Below, one piece after another: positions 17,778-26,911 of a stretch of 64,000 nucleotides of DNA. A model generated the notes under the pieces. That model saw only the letters and a program-made list of their open reading frames with translations. It was not told where the DNA came from and ran no database searches. The DNA is from OMIW01 sp044235645 (GTDB lineage Bacteria; Bdellovibrionota_C; UBA2361; OMIW01): contig JBIIHQ010000003.1 in assembly GCA_044235645.1 (NCBI GenBank), positions 124,001 through 188,000 of the forward strand, given 5' to 3'. The translations under genes and the position numbers were made by a program. Each line of letters begins with the position of its first letter. Position 1 is the first letter of the stretch.

Positions 17778-18562
17778 TGCGATATCTGAAGCTTCTCGCC
17801 ACCTTTTTTCGCATGAGCGTCATAGCGGACCTCGAGTATCGAGCGAATATCATCGGCAAAGTTGGCACTGATATATGTTGGTACCTCACCAATATCGCCC
17901 TCTTCGAGGTTATGTTCCTCCACGTGCCAACGCTTGGCGGATGGTCGATTGAAGATGCACGAATATTTCTCGGAGCACTGTTTCTCGCTGACGCGATACA
18001 CATGGTTTTCTTTGCTGAAGGACTTGATCGGTTCAGTGCTCTTGTCGTTTCAGGCGGACTCGATCTGCTCCTATGCAAACCGGTAAATTCGCAGTTCATG
18101 GTGAGTTGTCACCGGATCGCATGGAGCTATCTCGTAAACGTCATGCTGGCTGGGAGCTGGCTTTTCTGGTCTCTCTCGCATCGACTGGGTGAGGTATCAC
18201 CACTGCTGCTCGGTAAGGTGTTATTAGTCGCGAGTGCCGGAGGATTGATCATGTATACCCTCCGTTTTTCTTTCGCCACATTCTCCCTGATCTTCACACA
18301 AGCCGATAATCTTCAGTATCTCTGGTACAACCTTTTTCGCCTCAGCACCCGACCTCACTCGATTTATCCGAGTGGGGTACAACTTCTCCTCCTAACCATA
18401 CTTCCGCTTGCATTTATCGCCAGCATCCCCGCCGAGATTCTCCTCGGTGAACGAGGTACCGACGGCATCATCACGCTCTTAGGAATAGCGATGGGGTGCC
18501 TTCTTTTCTCGCGATGGCTCTGGGGTCGATGCCTCCGACACTACGCGTCAGCGAGCAGCTGA
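17774..18562 (+). CDS. ABC-2 family permease, second subunit
   Basis: The protein has 262 residues and six likely membrane helices. It is homologous in layout to the preceding permease, including the loop with a GGLDLLLCKPVNSQFMV-like segment. The ATGs at 17774 and 17777 are both possible starts. The first gives the ATGA overlap, and the in-frame sequence further upstream reads as a shadow of the first permease. With the ATPase and the first permease it would form a heterodimeric exporter. Confidence 0.88.
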   Translation: MMRYLKLLATFFRMSVIADLEYRANIIGKVGTDICWYLTNIALFEVMFLHVPTLGGWSIEDARIFLGALFLADAIHMVFFAEGLDRFSALVVSGGLDLLLCKPVNSQFMVSCHRIAWSYLVNVMLAGSWLFWSLSHRLGEVSPLLLGKVLLVASAGGLIMYTLRFSFATFSLIFTQADNLQYLWYNLFRLSTRPHSIYPSGVQLLLLTILPLAFIASIPAEILLGERGTDGIITLLGIAMGCLLFSRWLWGRCLRHYASASS

Positions 18563-18777
18563 TCCATCTTTCTTATCCGCTTCATTCCTCGTTCCTGCTG
18601 AAACCGCCTCTGCGAAAAATTCTTATCTGCCCTCCTCCAGGGTCGTTTTTTTTAGCTCCAAATTGTTATCAATTTCCCCCTTCCAACCGATGTTATTTTT
18701 AGAACGGGGAAGCAGGCTTCCCAAGAGGTTCGAAGCAAGAATGCGATAATCACCAAGGGTGGGTAGGAGGCAGAGGT

Positions 18778-19053
18778 ATGGTTCGGTTGATGATGACGAT
18801 GTTGATGTGGGTCACGGTTGCAAGGTGGTTATACGCTGAGGCTGAGCTATCGGCCCCGTTCTTGGTTCCTGTGGTTGATTCGGTTCTTGAGGTGGTTGAA
18901 ATACCTACGCACGACCAGTGGCCCGAAGAGCCCTTCCAGGCAGCACTTGCCGAAGCAAGGACATACGTGGAGGACCCACGGGTGGCCTACACCGCGGTGG
19001 AGCGCTATCTCGAAAAGCGGAATTACGGGGGTTACGGAATAGATAGGTTCTAG
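18778..19053 (+). CDS. Small probable exported protein
   Basis: The protein has 91 residues and is not recognised. A short hydrophobic start (about 3-18, Met/Leu/Val/Trp-rich) ending near AEA looks like a signal peptide. An acidic mature part ends with a Tyr/Gly-rich tail. AGGAGG lies at 18765-18770, 7 bases before the ATG, the best ribosome site in the neighbourhood, so translation is credible despite the small size. It stands alone in an otherwise empty 830-base region. Confidence 0.6.
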   Translation: MVRLMMTMLMWVTVARWLYAEAELSAPFLVPVVDSVLEVVEIPTHDQWPEEPFQAALAEARTYVEDPRVAYTAVERYLEKRNYGGYGIDRF

Positions 19054-19390
19054 TCAGGTTGCGGGTGGCGGGAGTGGACCGGGCCGGGAGGGATTCCTTC
19101 CTGTCGAGGGACAGCTTCCGCTGAGATTCCCGGGAGGGCGTCCCGGGGAGACCCATCTCGAAATTCAAATGATTTTAACAGCCTAATCCTCAGTTCCCAG
19201 GTTTCAGACCCCTTCGAGGGTGGAGCTCTGTGGCCTTTGAGCTGCTCGTCCGACTTCAATTAATCCTTCAAAAGACAGTGATAGCCACCGAACCAAAACG
19301 GTGGGCTTGACTCGCAAAACCTCCGGTTCCGTGGTAAGATTTGGAAGCGAACTCCAACAAAACCGAGCAGTTTTTCACCCGAGGTCAATA
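19054..19390. other. Intergenic region with GC-rich hairpins
   Basis: No gene is seen. A perfect 7-bp stem (CCCGGGA 19129-19135, TCCCGGG 19141-19147) with a 5-base loop and a smaller CCC/GGG hairpin near 19210 could end transcription of the small gene upstream, but no T-run follows either. Confidence 0.4.
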
Positions 19391-20587
19391 ATGGCAAAAG
19401 TTCTCATCATAGGCGCCGGTGGCGTCGGTAACGTCGTCGCGCACAAATGTGTTCAGGCGACAGAGACGTTCTCCGAGGTCCTACTGGCCACCCGCACAAA
19501 GGCAAAAGCGGATGCAATTGCGGCCCAGATCAACTGCCCTCGGCTCACGACAGCCCGTCTCGACGCAGATAACGTCGCGGAAACGGTCGCGCTGATCCGC
19601 TCATTTGAACCCGCCATTGTCATCAACGTCGCCCTCCCTTACCAGGATCTGGCGATTATGGATGCATGCCTCGAAACAGGGGTTCATTACCTTGACACCG
19701 CAAATTACGAGCCTCCCCATCTGGCGAAGTTCGAGTATTCGTGGCAGTGGGCGTACCACGACCGATTCAAAGAACGTGGTATTACCGCAGTGCTCGGATG
19801 CGGCTTTGACCCGGGGGTGACGGGCATCTTTACCGCACACGCGCTCAAGCACCACTTCGACGAGATCCACTACCTGGATATTATCGACTGCAATGCAGGA
19901 AGTCATGGGCAAGCGTTTGCGACCAATTTCAACCCTGAGATAAATATCCGTGAGATCACCCAGAAGGGTCGGTACTATGAGAACGGCAGTTGGATAGAAA
20001 CTGAACCTCTCTCGATACATCGCGATGTCACCTATCCGCACATTGGCCCCCGCGATTCCTATCTTCTCTTCCACGAAGAACTGGAATCGCTCGTCAAACA
20101 CATCCCGCACCTAAAACGGGCGCGATTCTGGATGACTTTTTCGCAACAATACATCAACCACCTGCGGGTACTTGAGAATGTCGGCATGACGAGAATTGAC
20201 CCCGTGGTGTATGAGGGCAAAGAGATTGTCCCACTCCAGTTCCTCAAGGCGGTCCTCCCAGAGCCCTCGAGCCTTGGAGAGAACTATGAGGGCCAGACCT
20301 CGATCGGTTGTCAGATTCGAGGCATCAAGGATGGCAAGGAAAAGACTTACTTCATCTATAACAACTGCGATCATGCCGTCTGCTATCGTGAAGTAAAAGC
20401 GCAGGCGATATCGTATACGACTGGCGTCCCTGCAATGCTCGGGGCGAAGATGGTTATTGACGGCAAATGGTCCGGAGCGGGCGTATACAACGTCGAACAA
20501 TTCAACCCCGATCCATTCCTTGCCGAACTTGGCGGTTATGGACTGCCGTGGCACGAAGAGGTGAACGGGGTGCTGGCGTTCGAGTAA
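19391..20587 (+). CDS. Saccharopine dehydrogenase family, carboxynorspermidine synthase-like
   Basis: The protein has about 398 residues with an N-terminal Rossmann motif IGAGGVGNVVAHK (about 6-18). Hallmarks of the carboxy(nor)spermidine dehydrogenase group follow: LDTANYEPP, LGCGFDPGVT near 137-146, and IDCNAGSHG. These enzymes reductively condense a diamine with aspartate semialdehyde in an alternative (nor)spermidine pathway. ATG 19391 has GAGG about 6 bases upstream, so the longer frame to 19301 is not used. No matching decarboxylase (nspC) lies in the window. A generic saccharopine dehydrogenase is less likely. Confidence 0.88.
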   Translation: MAKVLIIGAGGVGNVVAHKCVQATETFSEVLLATRTKAKADAIAAQINCPRLTTARLDADNVAETVALIRSFEPAIVINVALPYQDLAIMDACLETGVHYLDTANYEPPHLAKFEYSWQWAYHDRFKERGITAVLGCGFDPGVTGIFTAHALKHHFDEIHYLDIIDCNAGSHGQAFATNFNPEINIREITQKGRYYENGSWIETEPLSIHRDVTYPHIGPRDSYLLFHEELESLVKHIPHLKRARFWMTFSQQYINHLRVLENVGMTRIDPVVYEGKEIVPLQFLKAVLPEPSSLGENYEGQTSIGCQIRGIKDGKEKTYFIYNNCDHAVCYREVKAQAISYTTGVPAMLGAKMVIDGKWSGAGVYNVEQFNPDPFLAELGGYGLPWHEEVNGVLAFE

Positions 20588-20626
20588 AGAGGTTGAGCCC
20601 TCAAGGTCGCTAACCGAAGAAGCGGC

Positions 20627-21826
20627 TCACGACTTCTCCATGTTAATCTTCACATATTCCGGCGTGAGATCGCTCCCATACGCTCGCGCCGACTCGGTCC
20701 CCTCGGTAAGCTCCACCGTAATCACCACCTCACGCCCTTTAAGGTACGCAGTCACCCCTGCATGATCGAACGGTACCGCCAGACTCTTGTCGCACAATCG
20801 GTGCGGACCAAAAGAGATCGAGATATTATCGGGATCTATCTCAACACCCGCTGCACCAACCTCAGCGATTACTCGGCCCCAGTACGGACACTCTCCCGCA
20901 ATTGCACACTTCACAAGGCTTGAGCCAACAATTCGCCGCGCTATCGTGCGTGCACCATCTCGAGTGACCGCCCCCCGAACCTCTGCCGTTATCAGCTTTG
21001 TCCCCCCCTCGGCATCCCCCGCCATTTGCCGGACGAGATCATCGCATACTCCCTGCAGCGCCTCGTGAAACAGTTTTGCCGATGGACCATCGAGGATCTC
21101 AGCTCCGCCCGCCTCACCATTAGCCATCAAAAAAATTGTGTCATTCGTCGACTGACATCCATCGATATTAAGCTGATGAAAAGAATCCTGAACACCAACC
21201 CGGAGCGCCTCACCAGCTGCAGCGGATCCAAGCTTTGCATCAGTAAGCAACACCACTATCATGGTTGCCATCGACGGAGCAGCCATCGCCACTCCCTTTG
21301 CGAACCCAGTCACCGTGTGCACAATCCCTGCAATTTCGACCTGTCGCCACGAACACTTCGGGTGAGTATCAGTAGTCATCATACCCCGAGCCGCATCCTC
21401 CCACGACGGCTGAACAAGTCTTCGGGTTACCGCCACTGCCCCCGAAGTCGACACCGTTCGGTCGAGTGGGATCCCGATAATTCCTGTCTGCGCAATCAGC
21501 ACCTGTTCATCATCGCACCCGATAGCCCCCGAAACCTCCTGACAGATTGCTTCTACAACCTCTCGACCCTGCGCACCCGTTGCCGCATTTGCATTCCCCG
21601 AGGTGACCACGATCGCGCGCCCGTGGCCTCCCGTTCGGGAGAGCCTCTCTCGGGAACTTCGCACCGGAGCCGCCTGGACCCGATTGGTGGTAAACATCCC
21701 CACCACAGTCGATTCAACATCACTCACAAAAATAGCGATATCGTGAGACCCGGAGGATTTTATTCCGCACGACATACCAGCGGCGCTAAATCCGCGGGGA
21801 GTTTTTAGATTAAGAAAGTTTGACAT
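20627..21826 (-). CDS. argJ: Bifunctional ornithine acetyltransferase/N-acetylglutamate synthase
   Basis: ArgJ recycles or adds the acetyl group in arginine synthesis. The precursor of about 399 residues cleaves itself at Ala187-Thr188 in the MATM motif, and Thr188 becomes the catalytic nucleophile of the beta chain. The TSGNANA motif near 75-81 and TTDTHPK near 151-157 are typical. On the minus strand GGAGGG sits about 9 bases before ATG 21826; the frame upstream of it is not needed. It converges with the carboxynorspermidine synthase-like gene 39 bases away. No other arg gene is adjacent. Confidence 0.94.
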   Translation of the reverse strand: MSNFLNLKTPRGFSAAGMSCGIKSSGSHDIAIFVSDVESTVVGMFTTNRVQAAPVRSSRERLSRTGGHGRAIVVTSGNANAATGAQGREVVEAICQEVSGAIGCDDEQVLIAQTGIIGIPLDRTVSTSGAVAVTRRLVQPSWEDAARGMMTTDTHPKCSWRQVEIAGIVHTVTGFAKGVAMAAPSMATMIVVLLTDAKLGSAAAGEALRVGVQDSFHQLNIDGCQSTNDTIFLMANGEAGGAEILDGPSAKLFHEALQGVCDDLVRQMAGDAEGGTKLITAEVRGAVTRDGARTIARRIVGSSLVKCAIAGECPYWGRVIAEVGAAGVEIDPDNISISFGPHRLCDKSLAVPFDHAGVTAYLKGREVVITVELTEGTESARAYGSDLTPEYVKINMEKS

Positions 21827-22107
21827 AAAGGTAGTCCCTCCGTAAGAGAGCCCGGCAGGATTCTGCAGCGGAATGATCCGATTGAGCGGGTATCGCCACA
21901 TAAACCGGTCGTCGTATGGCGATAGGCTACGATAGGTGAGGATGGGCGTCCAATGATTACAGCATTTGCCGGGGAATATTCACAAAGTTTCCATCGAGTG
22001 GTGGGACCTCGCGGATCCCTGAGGGCGAAGTCTCCTATGACCGCCGCGAATCTCGACCATGTTGATCGACGAAGCCGGAACGCTCGATTAAGGTCGCATC
22101 TACTTTG

Positions 22108-22665
22108 TTACTTCCCACTCATGGGCGAAAACACCCTCTCCTCCAGCTTCTCCACAACATCCTGACAGCCACCCTCGCCTCCCTCGAGGATGTCGATAAG
22201 CTCAACTCGCTGTTCTTCAGGAAGCCCGAGATTAGGGTCCTTCAACGCAGAGTACCAACTGTCACGAAGCTCCTCACAGCCGAGCGTCTCCCCGTTTGCC
22301 GATGAAGTAACAGATGCGTTCCTATCGACCCGCAATTCAATGACAAGCGCATCCTCCCGTGTTGTGAAAACCTCCGTCGACACGTAACCCACTACCTGCA
22401 CTCCCGTCGGCAGAATGAAGCTAATTGGCGCAATCGGAAAGCTGTCATTCGCCGGGAGAATAAGGAATCCCGCGTCATCCGATGACTGTTGAGTCTCGAT
22501 GGCAACCCCTGAGGCGACAACTCCAACGAGAGGAGAACCTGATTCATCAACAACCCGCGCGTACACGGGGGCAGAACCTCCGGTCCCGTAGGTGCCCCCT
22601 CCACAACCGGAAAGGACACCCCCGAGGGCGATAATCAAAATACTTGTCACCCGCCAGCTTCTCAT
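22108..22665 (-). CDS. Small lipoprotein
   Basis: The 185 residues start with a lipoprotein signal ending LSGC, so Cys21 would be lipidated. Residues about 35-75 read like a carboxypeptidase-regulatory/Ig-like beta repeat (VRVVDESGSPLVGVVASG type). The rest is acidic with two Cys that could pair. It is the last gene of a three-gene minus-strand cluster with a 20-base gap to its neighbour. Function is unknown; it may be an envelope partner of the two upstream genes. Confidence 0.7.
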   Translation of the reverse strand: MRSWRVTSILIIALGGVLSGCGGGTYGTGGSAPVYARVVDESGSPLVGVVASGVAIETQQSSDDAGFLILPANDSFPIAPISFILPTGVQVVGYVSTEVFTTREDALVIELRVDRNASVTSSANGETLGCEELRDSWYSALKDPNLGLPEEQRVELIDILEGGEGGCQDVVEKLEERVFSPMSGK

Positions 22666-22684
22666 ACCTAACCCTCTATCGAGA

Positions 22685-23410
22685 CTATTTCTTAGAGCTC
22701 AGCTTCGACACCTTCGCCCGACATGACCTTAGACGCTGAGATGCGGTCTTCAGCTGACGCCTCCTACTGATCAATATTGCTCGATTGGACAGATCTCGCT
22801 TCGTTGCAGAAGCGACCCCGCTGTTGCCCTCATTTCCCACGTTGGAAATGACTGAAGGCCCCTCAGGATAGAGAGAAAACCCGGGATTGAATAGCCGTAC
22901 GATAGTAACGGCGGCAGCCAGCGTTTCAGAGCATGACAGAGGATCCTGCTTTAGCAACGCGCTGATCGTTTCCTGTGATGAGGTCGGAATTTGTGCGACG
23001 ATTTTCTCAGTATAGAGAGAGAAGAAAAGCTTCCGGTCCTTTCGACACCACGGTTCAGAGGCCCAATAAGCGTTCAAAACCGACTCAATCTGGATTACCT
23101 TATCCTCACACTTATCCTCGCTCGCGAGAATCTTATTGATGTCATTCACAACGGAGTCATCAAATATACTGTCTGGGGCACTGATACGTTCTTTATAGGA
23201 TTCAAGTAAATCAATACACTTCACACCCGGATCCGGTTCAGACGGCGGACAGATGCCGAATGCCATGCAGGTTACTGGAGCATCGCCAGGAATCTCCGTG
23301 GACCGATCCTGAGCTCCACTACTGCTGCTCATAAGAGCGAGAAGTAGGGTTGTTTTGCCGATATGCCCGATAGACCCATAAACTACTCTTTCCAATCCCT
23401 TTATATTCAT
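22685..23410 (-). CDS. Hypothetical exported Cys-containing protein
   Basis: The protein has 241 residues. The N-terminus (about 1-32) is basic then hydrophobic and ends SSSGAQ, consistent with a signal peptide. Six or more Cys residues are spread through the middle and the C-terminus is Arg/Lys/Ser-rich. AGGAGA lies 7 bases before the ATG. A GxxGKTT string near residue 15 resembles a P-loop but has the wrong spacing. It lies between DUF6502 and a lipoprotein gene with short gaps. No family is recognised. Confidence 0.65.
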   Translation of the reverse strand: MNIKGLERVVYGSIGHIGKTTLLLALMSSSSGAQDRSTEIPGDAPVTCMAFGICPPSEPDPGVKCIDLLESYKERISAPDSIFDDSVVNDINKILASEDKCEDKVIQIESVLNAYWASEPWCRKDRKLFFSLYTEKIVAQIPTSSQETISALLKQDPLSCSETLAAAVTIVRLFNPGFSLYPEGPSVISNVGNEGNSGVASATKRDLSNRAILISRRRQLKTASQRLRSCRAKVSKLSSKK

Positions 23411-23466
23411 ATCATTCTCTCCTCAGTTTGTTTCCCTCTCACCAGTATTCTCTTTTTTCAATCTCC

Positions 23467-24243
23467 CTATTTCGACCTCACAACCCCAAAAACCGAACAC
23501 GAAACTTCAACACTTTCATCCTCAATCGTTGCAAGCGATGAATTCATATCCCGGTCGTACCGCGCCAGAAGACTCCGTATCTCCTCCTGAAATTTACCTC
23601 CTCGTTCCCTTATCTCTCGTCGCAGTTCGTCAACAAACCTTGCGGGGATGTTGTCGAAGACCGTCTTGAGTTGAAGGTTCCTCTCCTCCGGTTCATGGTC
23701 GACGTTGTGCTCCAGACATTCGATCCCATCCCCAATCAGTTCCGCGATCATCTCCCACCCCGCTTCGGTCGGGACCGAGAACGATGACTTCAACAACTCG
23801 TACGAGCCATCCAGAGCACGCCTGACCAATCCGGATCGATCGAGCGCGTAGAGGAGTGAATACGGATTCGCATCCCCCCCGACCCGCCTGACGAGAGCCC
23901 CCACGGAACCAGGTCCATCTCCCGGGGTAAGCACTCGCGGTGCTCCTCTCGTCGTGTCAAAAAACTCCTCATCGGTATTCCAAAAGGAGAGAAGTCTCAC
24001 CAACGGATGTTTCCCCAAAGGATCAATCCGAGGCGCTGCGCTCTCGACAATCGACCGGATATCTTTCCGGTGTACTCCCGTCATCACACTCACCTTGGCC
24101 GCCGTGGGCTCAACCCCCTCCGCTCGAAGCGCGTCTTGAGCCGCCTCGACAAAACATCTCTTGAAGACGTCGACTATCTCTGGCAGACGAATCGAATGCC
24201 GGACACAAAAACGAGCAGCGGGCAATATGAGGTAGCGAAGCAT
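23467..24243 (-). CDS. DUF6502 family putative regulator
   Basis: The protein has 258 residues. The start, LRYLILPAARFCVRHSIRLPEIV, and the VSVMTGVHRKDI helix near 52-63 are characteristic of DUF6502, a family whose N-terminal half looks like a helix-turn-helix. The middle carries DPLGKHPLVRLLSFW and a GALVRRVGGD segment. It heads a cluster with two exported proteins, and a 12-bp perfect inverted repeat lies about 14 bases upstream of the ATG. That position suits self-regulation or an mRNA hairpin that hides the start. The regulator role is inferred from fold and context. Confidence 0.8.
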   Translation of the reverse strand: MLRYLILPAARFCVRHSIRLPEIVDVFKRCFVEAAQDALRAEGVEPTAAKVSVMTGVHRKDIRSIVESAAPRIDPLGKHPLVRLLSFWNTDEEFFDTTRGAPRVLTPGDGPGSVGALVRRVGGDANPYSLLYALDRSGLVRRALDGSYELLKSSFSVPTEAGWEMIAELIGDGIECLEHNVDHEPEERNLQLKTVFDNIPARFVDELRREIRERGGKFQEEIRSLLARYDRDMNSSLATIEDESVEVSCSVFGVVRSK

Positions 24244-24256
24244 TGGTCTTCTCGGT

Positions 24257-24285
24257 TACCTGTTGGGATTTTTTCCCAACAGGTA
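24257..24285 (-). promoter_or_regulatory. 12-bp perfect palindrome just upstream of the DUF6502 start
   Basis: TACCTGTTGGGA (24257-24268) and TCCCAACAGGTA (24274-24285) are perfect inverse arms around five T. It lies 14-42 bases before the DUF6502 start, where an operator or a start-masking hairpin would act. On the minus strand the loop is AAAAA, so it is not a terminator for that strand. Confidence 0.6.
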
Positions 24286-24431
24286 CAAATTAACAAGGTT
24301 AGGGTGCGTAGTCAATTATTTTCTCACATTGATGTGGTTTATTCGCAGACTGGGGCCGTTGCTGACCTCAGTCAGCAATAACGGGGGCTCACGAGCCGTT
24401 TAAAATACCCGCCACCTCCGTACGGTTACTC

Positions 24432-25448
24432 TCACCGGTAAAGTACGTGGCAAAGCCCCCCGACCTCTCGGGCACCTCGCACAATCATCTCCGCCTCTGC
24501 AAAACTAAGGGTTTGGTCCGCATCGGACATCGCCCGCTCTGGCGTTGGGTGAATTTCAATAATCAACCCATCGGCTCCAGCCATCAACGCAGCAAGGCTC
24601 ATCTGAGGAACATGACGACGGATGCCAATCCCGTGAGAGGGGTCGACAATCACCGGCAGGTGAGTTTTCTCTTTGAGGATGGGGACTGCGTTGAGATCGA
24701 GAGTATTGCGATACGCCCGTTCATACGTTCGAATCCCCCGCTCGCACAGCAGAATCCGCTCATTTCCACGAGCATACATGTATTCTGCTGATTGAAGCAG
24801 CTCCTCCAAAGTACCCGAAAGACCGCGCTTGAGGAGAACTGGCTTATCAACTGAACCGAGCGCATCAAGGAGGCTGAAGTTTTGCGAATTGCGGGCACCT
24901 ACCTGAAAAATATCCACGGCATCGTACATCACCTCGATCTGTGATGGCTCGAGCACTTCGGAGATGATCTTTAATCCTCGAGGACGCGCGATCTGCGAAA
25001 ATAGCGCGAGCCCCTCCTCTCCCAATCCCCGAAATGAATAGGGAGACGAACGAGGCTTAAATACCCCCCCCCGCATAATGCGGACCCCCTGCGCCACCAG
25101 AAAATCAGCAACTGCCTGTACCTGCTCCTCTGATTCAACCGAGCACGGGCCCATCATGATCGTCCCGCTCCCCTCAGAGATGATGACTCCATCACCAAGA
25201 GCGATCGCAGAAGGATGCACTCGCCACGAGCGGGATACCAGCTGATACGGATCGGAGACCCGATGCACGTCAACAACCCCCGGCACTCCGCCCACTAACC
25301 GAATATCGAGAGCCTTATCCCCTAAACACACCACATAGTGACGGCGATGCGTATGCACCTCGGTAATCTGCAACCCAAAGCTCCGCAGCCGCGCAACTGC
25401 GGCCTCTTTCTCCTCAGTGGTCAGAGCACAATCAAGTTGAACTATCAT
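24432..25448 (-). CDS. aroF: 3-deoxy-7-phosphoheptulonate (DAHP) synthase, AroF type
   Basis: It catalyses the first step of the shikimate pathway, joining PEP and erythrose-4-phosphate. The 338 residues begin with a ferredoxin-like (ACT-like) regulatory domain (about 1-70), the type I-beta arrangement seen in Thermotoga and many other bacteria. GPCSVES near 99-105, KPRSSPYSFRG and DPSHGIG are present. The Cys of GPCSVES is the metal ligand. An aromatic amino-acid exporter-like gene lies upstream on the other strand. Confidence 0.94.
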   Translation of the reverse strand: MIVQLDCALTTEEKEAAVARLRSFGLQITEVHTHRRHYVVCLGDKALDIRLVGGVPGVVDVHRVSDPYQLVSRSWRVHPSAIALGDGVIISEGSGTIMMGPCSVESEEQVQAVADFLVAQGVRIMRGGVFKPRSSPYSFRGLGEEGLALFSQIARPRGLKIISEVLEPSQIEVMYDAVDIFQVGARNSQNFSLLDALGSVDKPVLLKRGLSGTLEELLQSAEYMYARGNERILLCERGIRTYERAYRNTLDLNAVPILKEKTHLPVIVDPSHGIGIRRHVPQMSLAALMAGADGLIIEIHPTPERAMSDADQTLSFAEAEMIVRGAREVGGLCHVLYR

Positions 25449-25837
25449 TTTTTACCCCGAAATTATCGCCATACGAAGATTCCTTCATCACCCTTCCCAC
25501 ATGGTAACCCCTCGAGCATATCGGTGACGCGGACTTCGGTCCAGTCGCGGATCCATTCTTGAGATAGATTTAAAACTCCCGACTCGGGGTCTTCAGGCTA
25601 CCGACAGTATTATCGGCATCAATACGCAGGCGCGATTAGGCAAAGATCAGATACCCCGAGTAGAGCACGAAAGGCCTGACATCATGAGTTTAACTCCCAT
25701 CGCGGTAGTGCCCGATATAATCATCGATCTGCGTCTTAAAAGATCTGAACCCGCGCATTCAAAACTTCCTGTCCAAACTGATGAGAAGCGTCTACATTTT
25801 GGGGCTATATCAACATATTTATCCTCCAGCGCTTTCT

Positions 25838-26737
25838 ATGATCACCACCCCATCACCGCTGCGATACACCCTCGCCACTCTCGTTCCCTGCATCGTATGG
25901 AGCAGCGCGGTGCTCGTCATGCATCACTTGTCTCGGCCGTTTGGGGCACTTCGGGGAGCGGGGCTTGAGTATGGGATTGCGGGGAGTATCCTTTTTGTTG
26001 TTGGGTTTGTTCGGGGAACAAACGGACGGATATGGACTCACTCGCCCCGCTGCGTGCTGGTATGTGGCACCTTTTGGTTCCTCAATGTTACCCTTGCGTG
26101 GCTTGCGTTTGCAGCAGCTCAATCACGTGGTGAGCTTCTTGTTGCGGGGTTGCTTAATTATCTCTGGCCCGCGCTCACCCTTCTCCTCTCCATTCCGATT
26201 CTCGGCAAACGGCCTCACAAGATTCTTGCCTTTGGTATTGTGATAACACTTGCGGGGATCGTGCTGAGCAAAGTTGCTACCGCATCAGCCGACACCACCG
26301 TTGATGCATTTTCCCGTATCAATCCAGTGTCTTACTCGCTCGCAATCCTCGCTGCATTTGCATGGGCGCTTTATAGCAATTTGGCAAGAAAACTCTCAAA
26401 CCCCGGAGGCGCCTCTGCGGTGCCGCTCTACATGGTGGTAACAGGAGTAGTTTTGTTGATCGCGAGTTCGGTATTAGCGGAGTCGTATGCGGCTATCGGT
26501 AGTGACTGGTTCATCATGATAGGTTGGGCAGTCGCAAATGCCGCTGCGTATCTTCTCTGGGATATCGGTATGCGATTCGGGAACGTTGTGATCATCTCGA
26601 CGATGTCGATGCTTATACCGTTGGTCTCAACGGTGATCACCGCCGTTGCATCGGGGCATGGTATTACCGTGCCTCTGGTAGCGGCGGCAGCACTCGTGGT
26701 GTTTGGTTCAGATCTATGCCGCAAAGGGGTGGAGTAA
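25838..26737 (+). CDS. EamA-type transporter, YddG-like aromatic amino-acid exporter
   Basis: About 299 residues with ten hydrophobic segments, as in the DMT/EamA superfamily. The layout and length resemble YddG, which exports aromatic amino acids in enterobacteria: an ALVPCIVWSSAVLVMHHL-like helix 1, a NYLWPALTLLLSIP motif in helix 4, and SYSLAILAAFAWALYSN in helix 6. ATG 25838 gives the normal family length; ATG 25781 is also in frame. Divergent neighbour to aroF, which fits a product exporter, though substrate is inference. Confidence 0.78.
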   Translation: MITTPSPLRYTLATLVPCIVWSSAVLVMHHLSRPFGALRGAGLEYGIAGSILFVVGFVRGTNGRIWTHSPRCVLVCGTFWFLNVTLAWLAFAAAQSRGELLVAGLLNYLWPALTLLLSIPILGKRPHKILAFGIVITLAGIVLSKVATASADTTVDAFSRINPVSYSLAILAAFAWALYSNLARKLSNPGGASAVPLYMVVTGVVLLIASSVLAESYAAIGSDWFIMIGWAVANAAAYLLWDIGMRFGNVVIISTMSMLIPLVSTVITAVASGHGITVPLVAAAALVVFGSDLCRKGVE

Positions 26738-26773
26738 AAGAGGTGAGTTGTCGGGGCTTTACGCGGATAGTCA

Positions 26774-26838
26774 TCACAAAACTCTTTCTATACACCGGAT
26801 TTTGGTCTAAAATCCGGTGTATAGAAAGAGTTTTGTGA
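26774..26838. repeat. 30-bp perfect inverted repeat with 5-base loop
   Basis: Arms 26774-26803 and 26809-26838 are exact reverse complements with a GGTCT loop. It begins 37 bases after the EamA-like gene and ends 73 bases before the AAA ATPase gene. The outermost bases are TCACAAAAC and GTTTTGTGA. Transcripts from either side would form a 65-base hairpin; the arms end in TTTTGTGA. It could be a bidirectional terminator, a small mobile-element relic or a protein-binding site. Confidence 0.85.
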
Positions 26839-26911
26839 GTCATTCCGGTTGCGTGACCATTGATAGCGCTCTGCCTAGGAGTGAGTACTATTCCCTTCAC
26901 AACGTCAGACT

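Noticed and set aside
22685..23410. P-loop NTPase in the Cys-containing exported protein
   Set aside because: The GxxGKTT string has the wrong spacing for Walker A and lies in a probable signal peptide.
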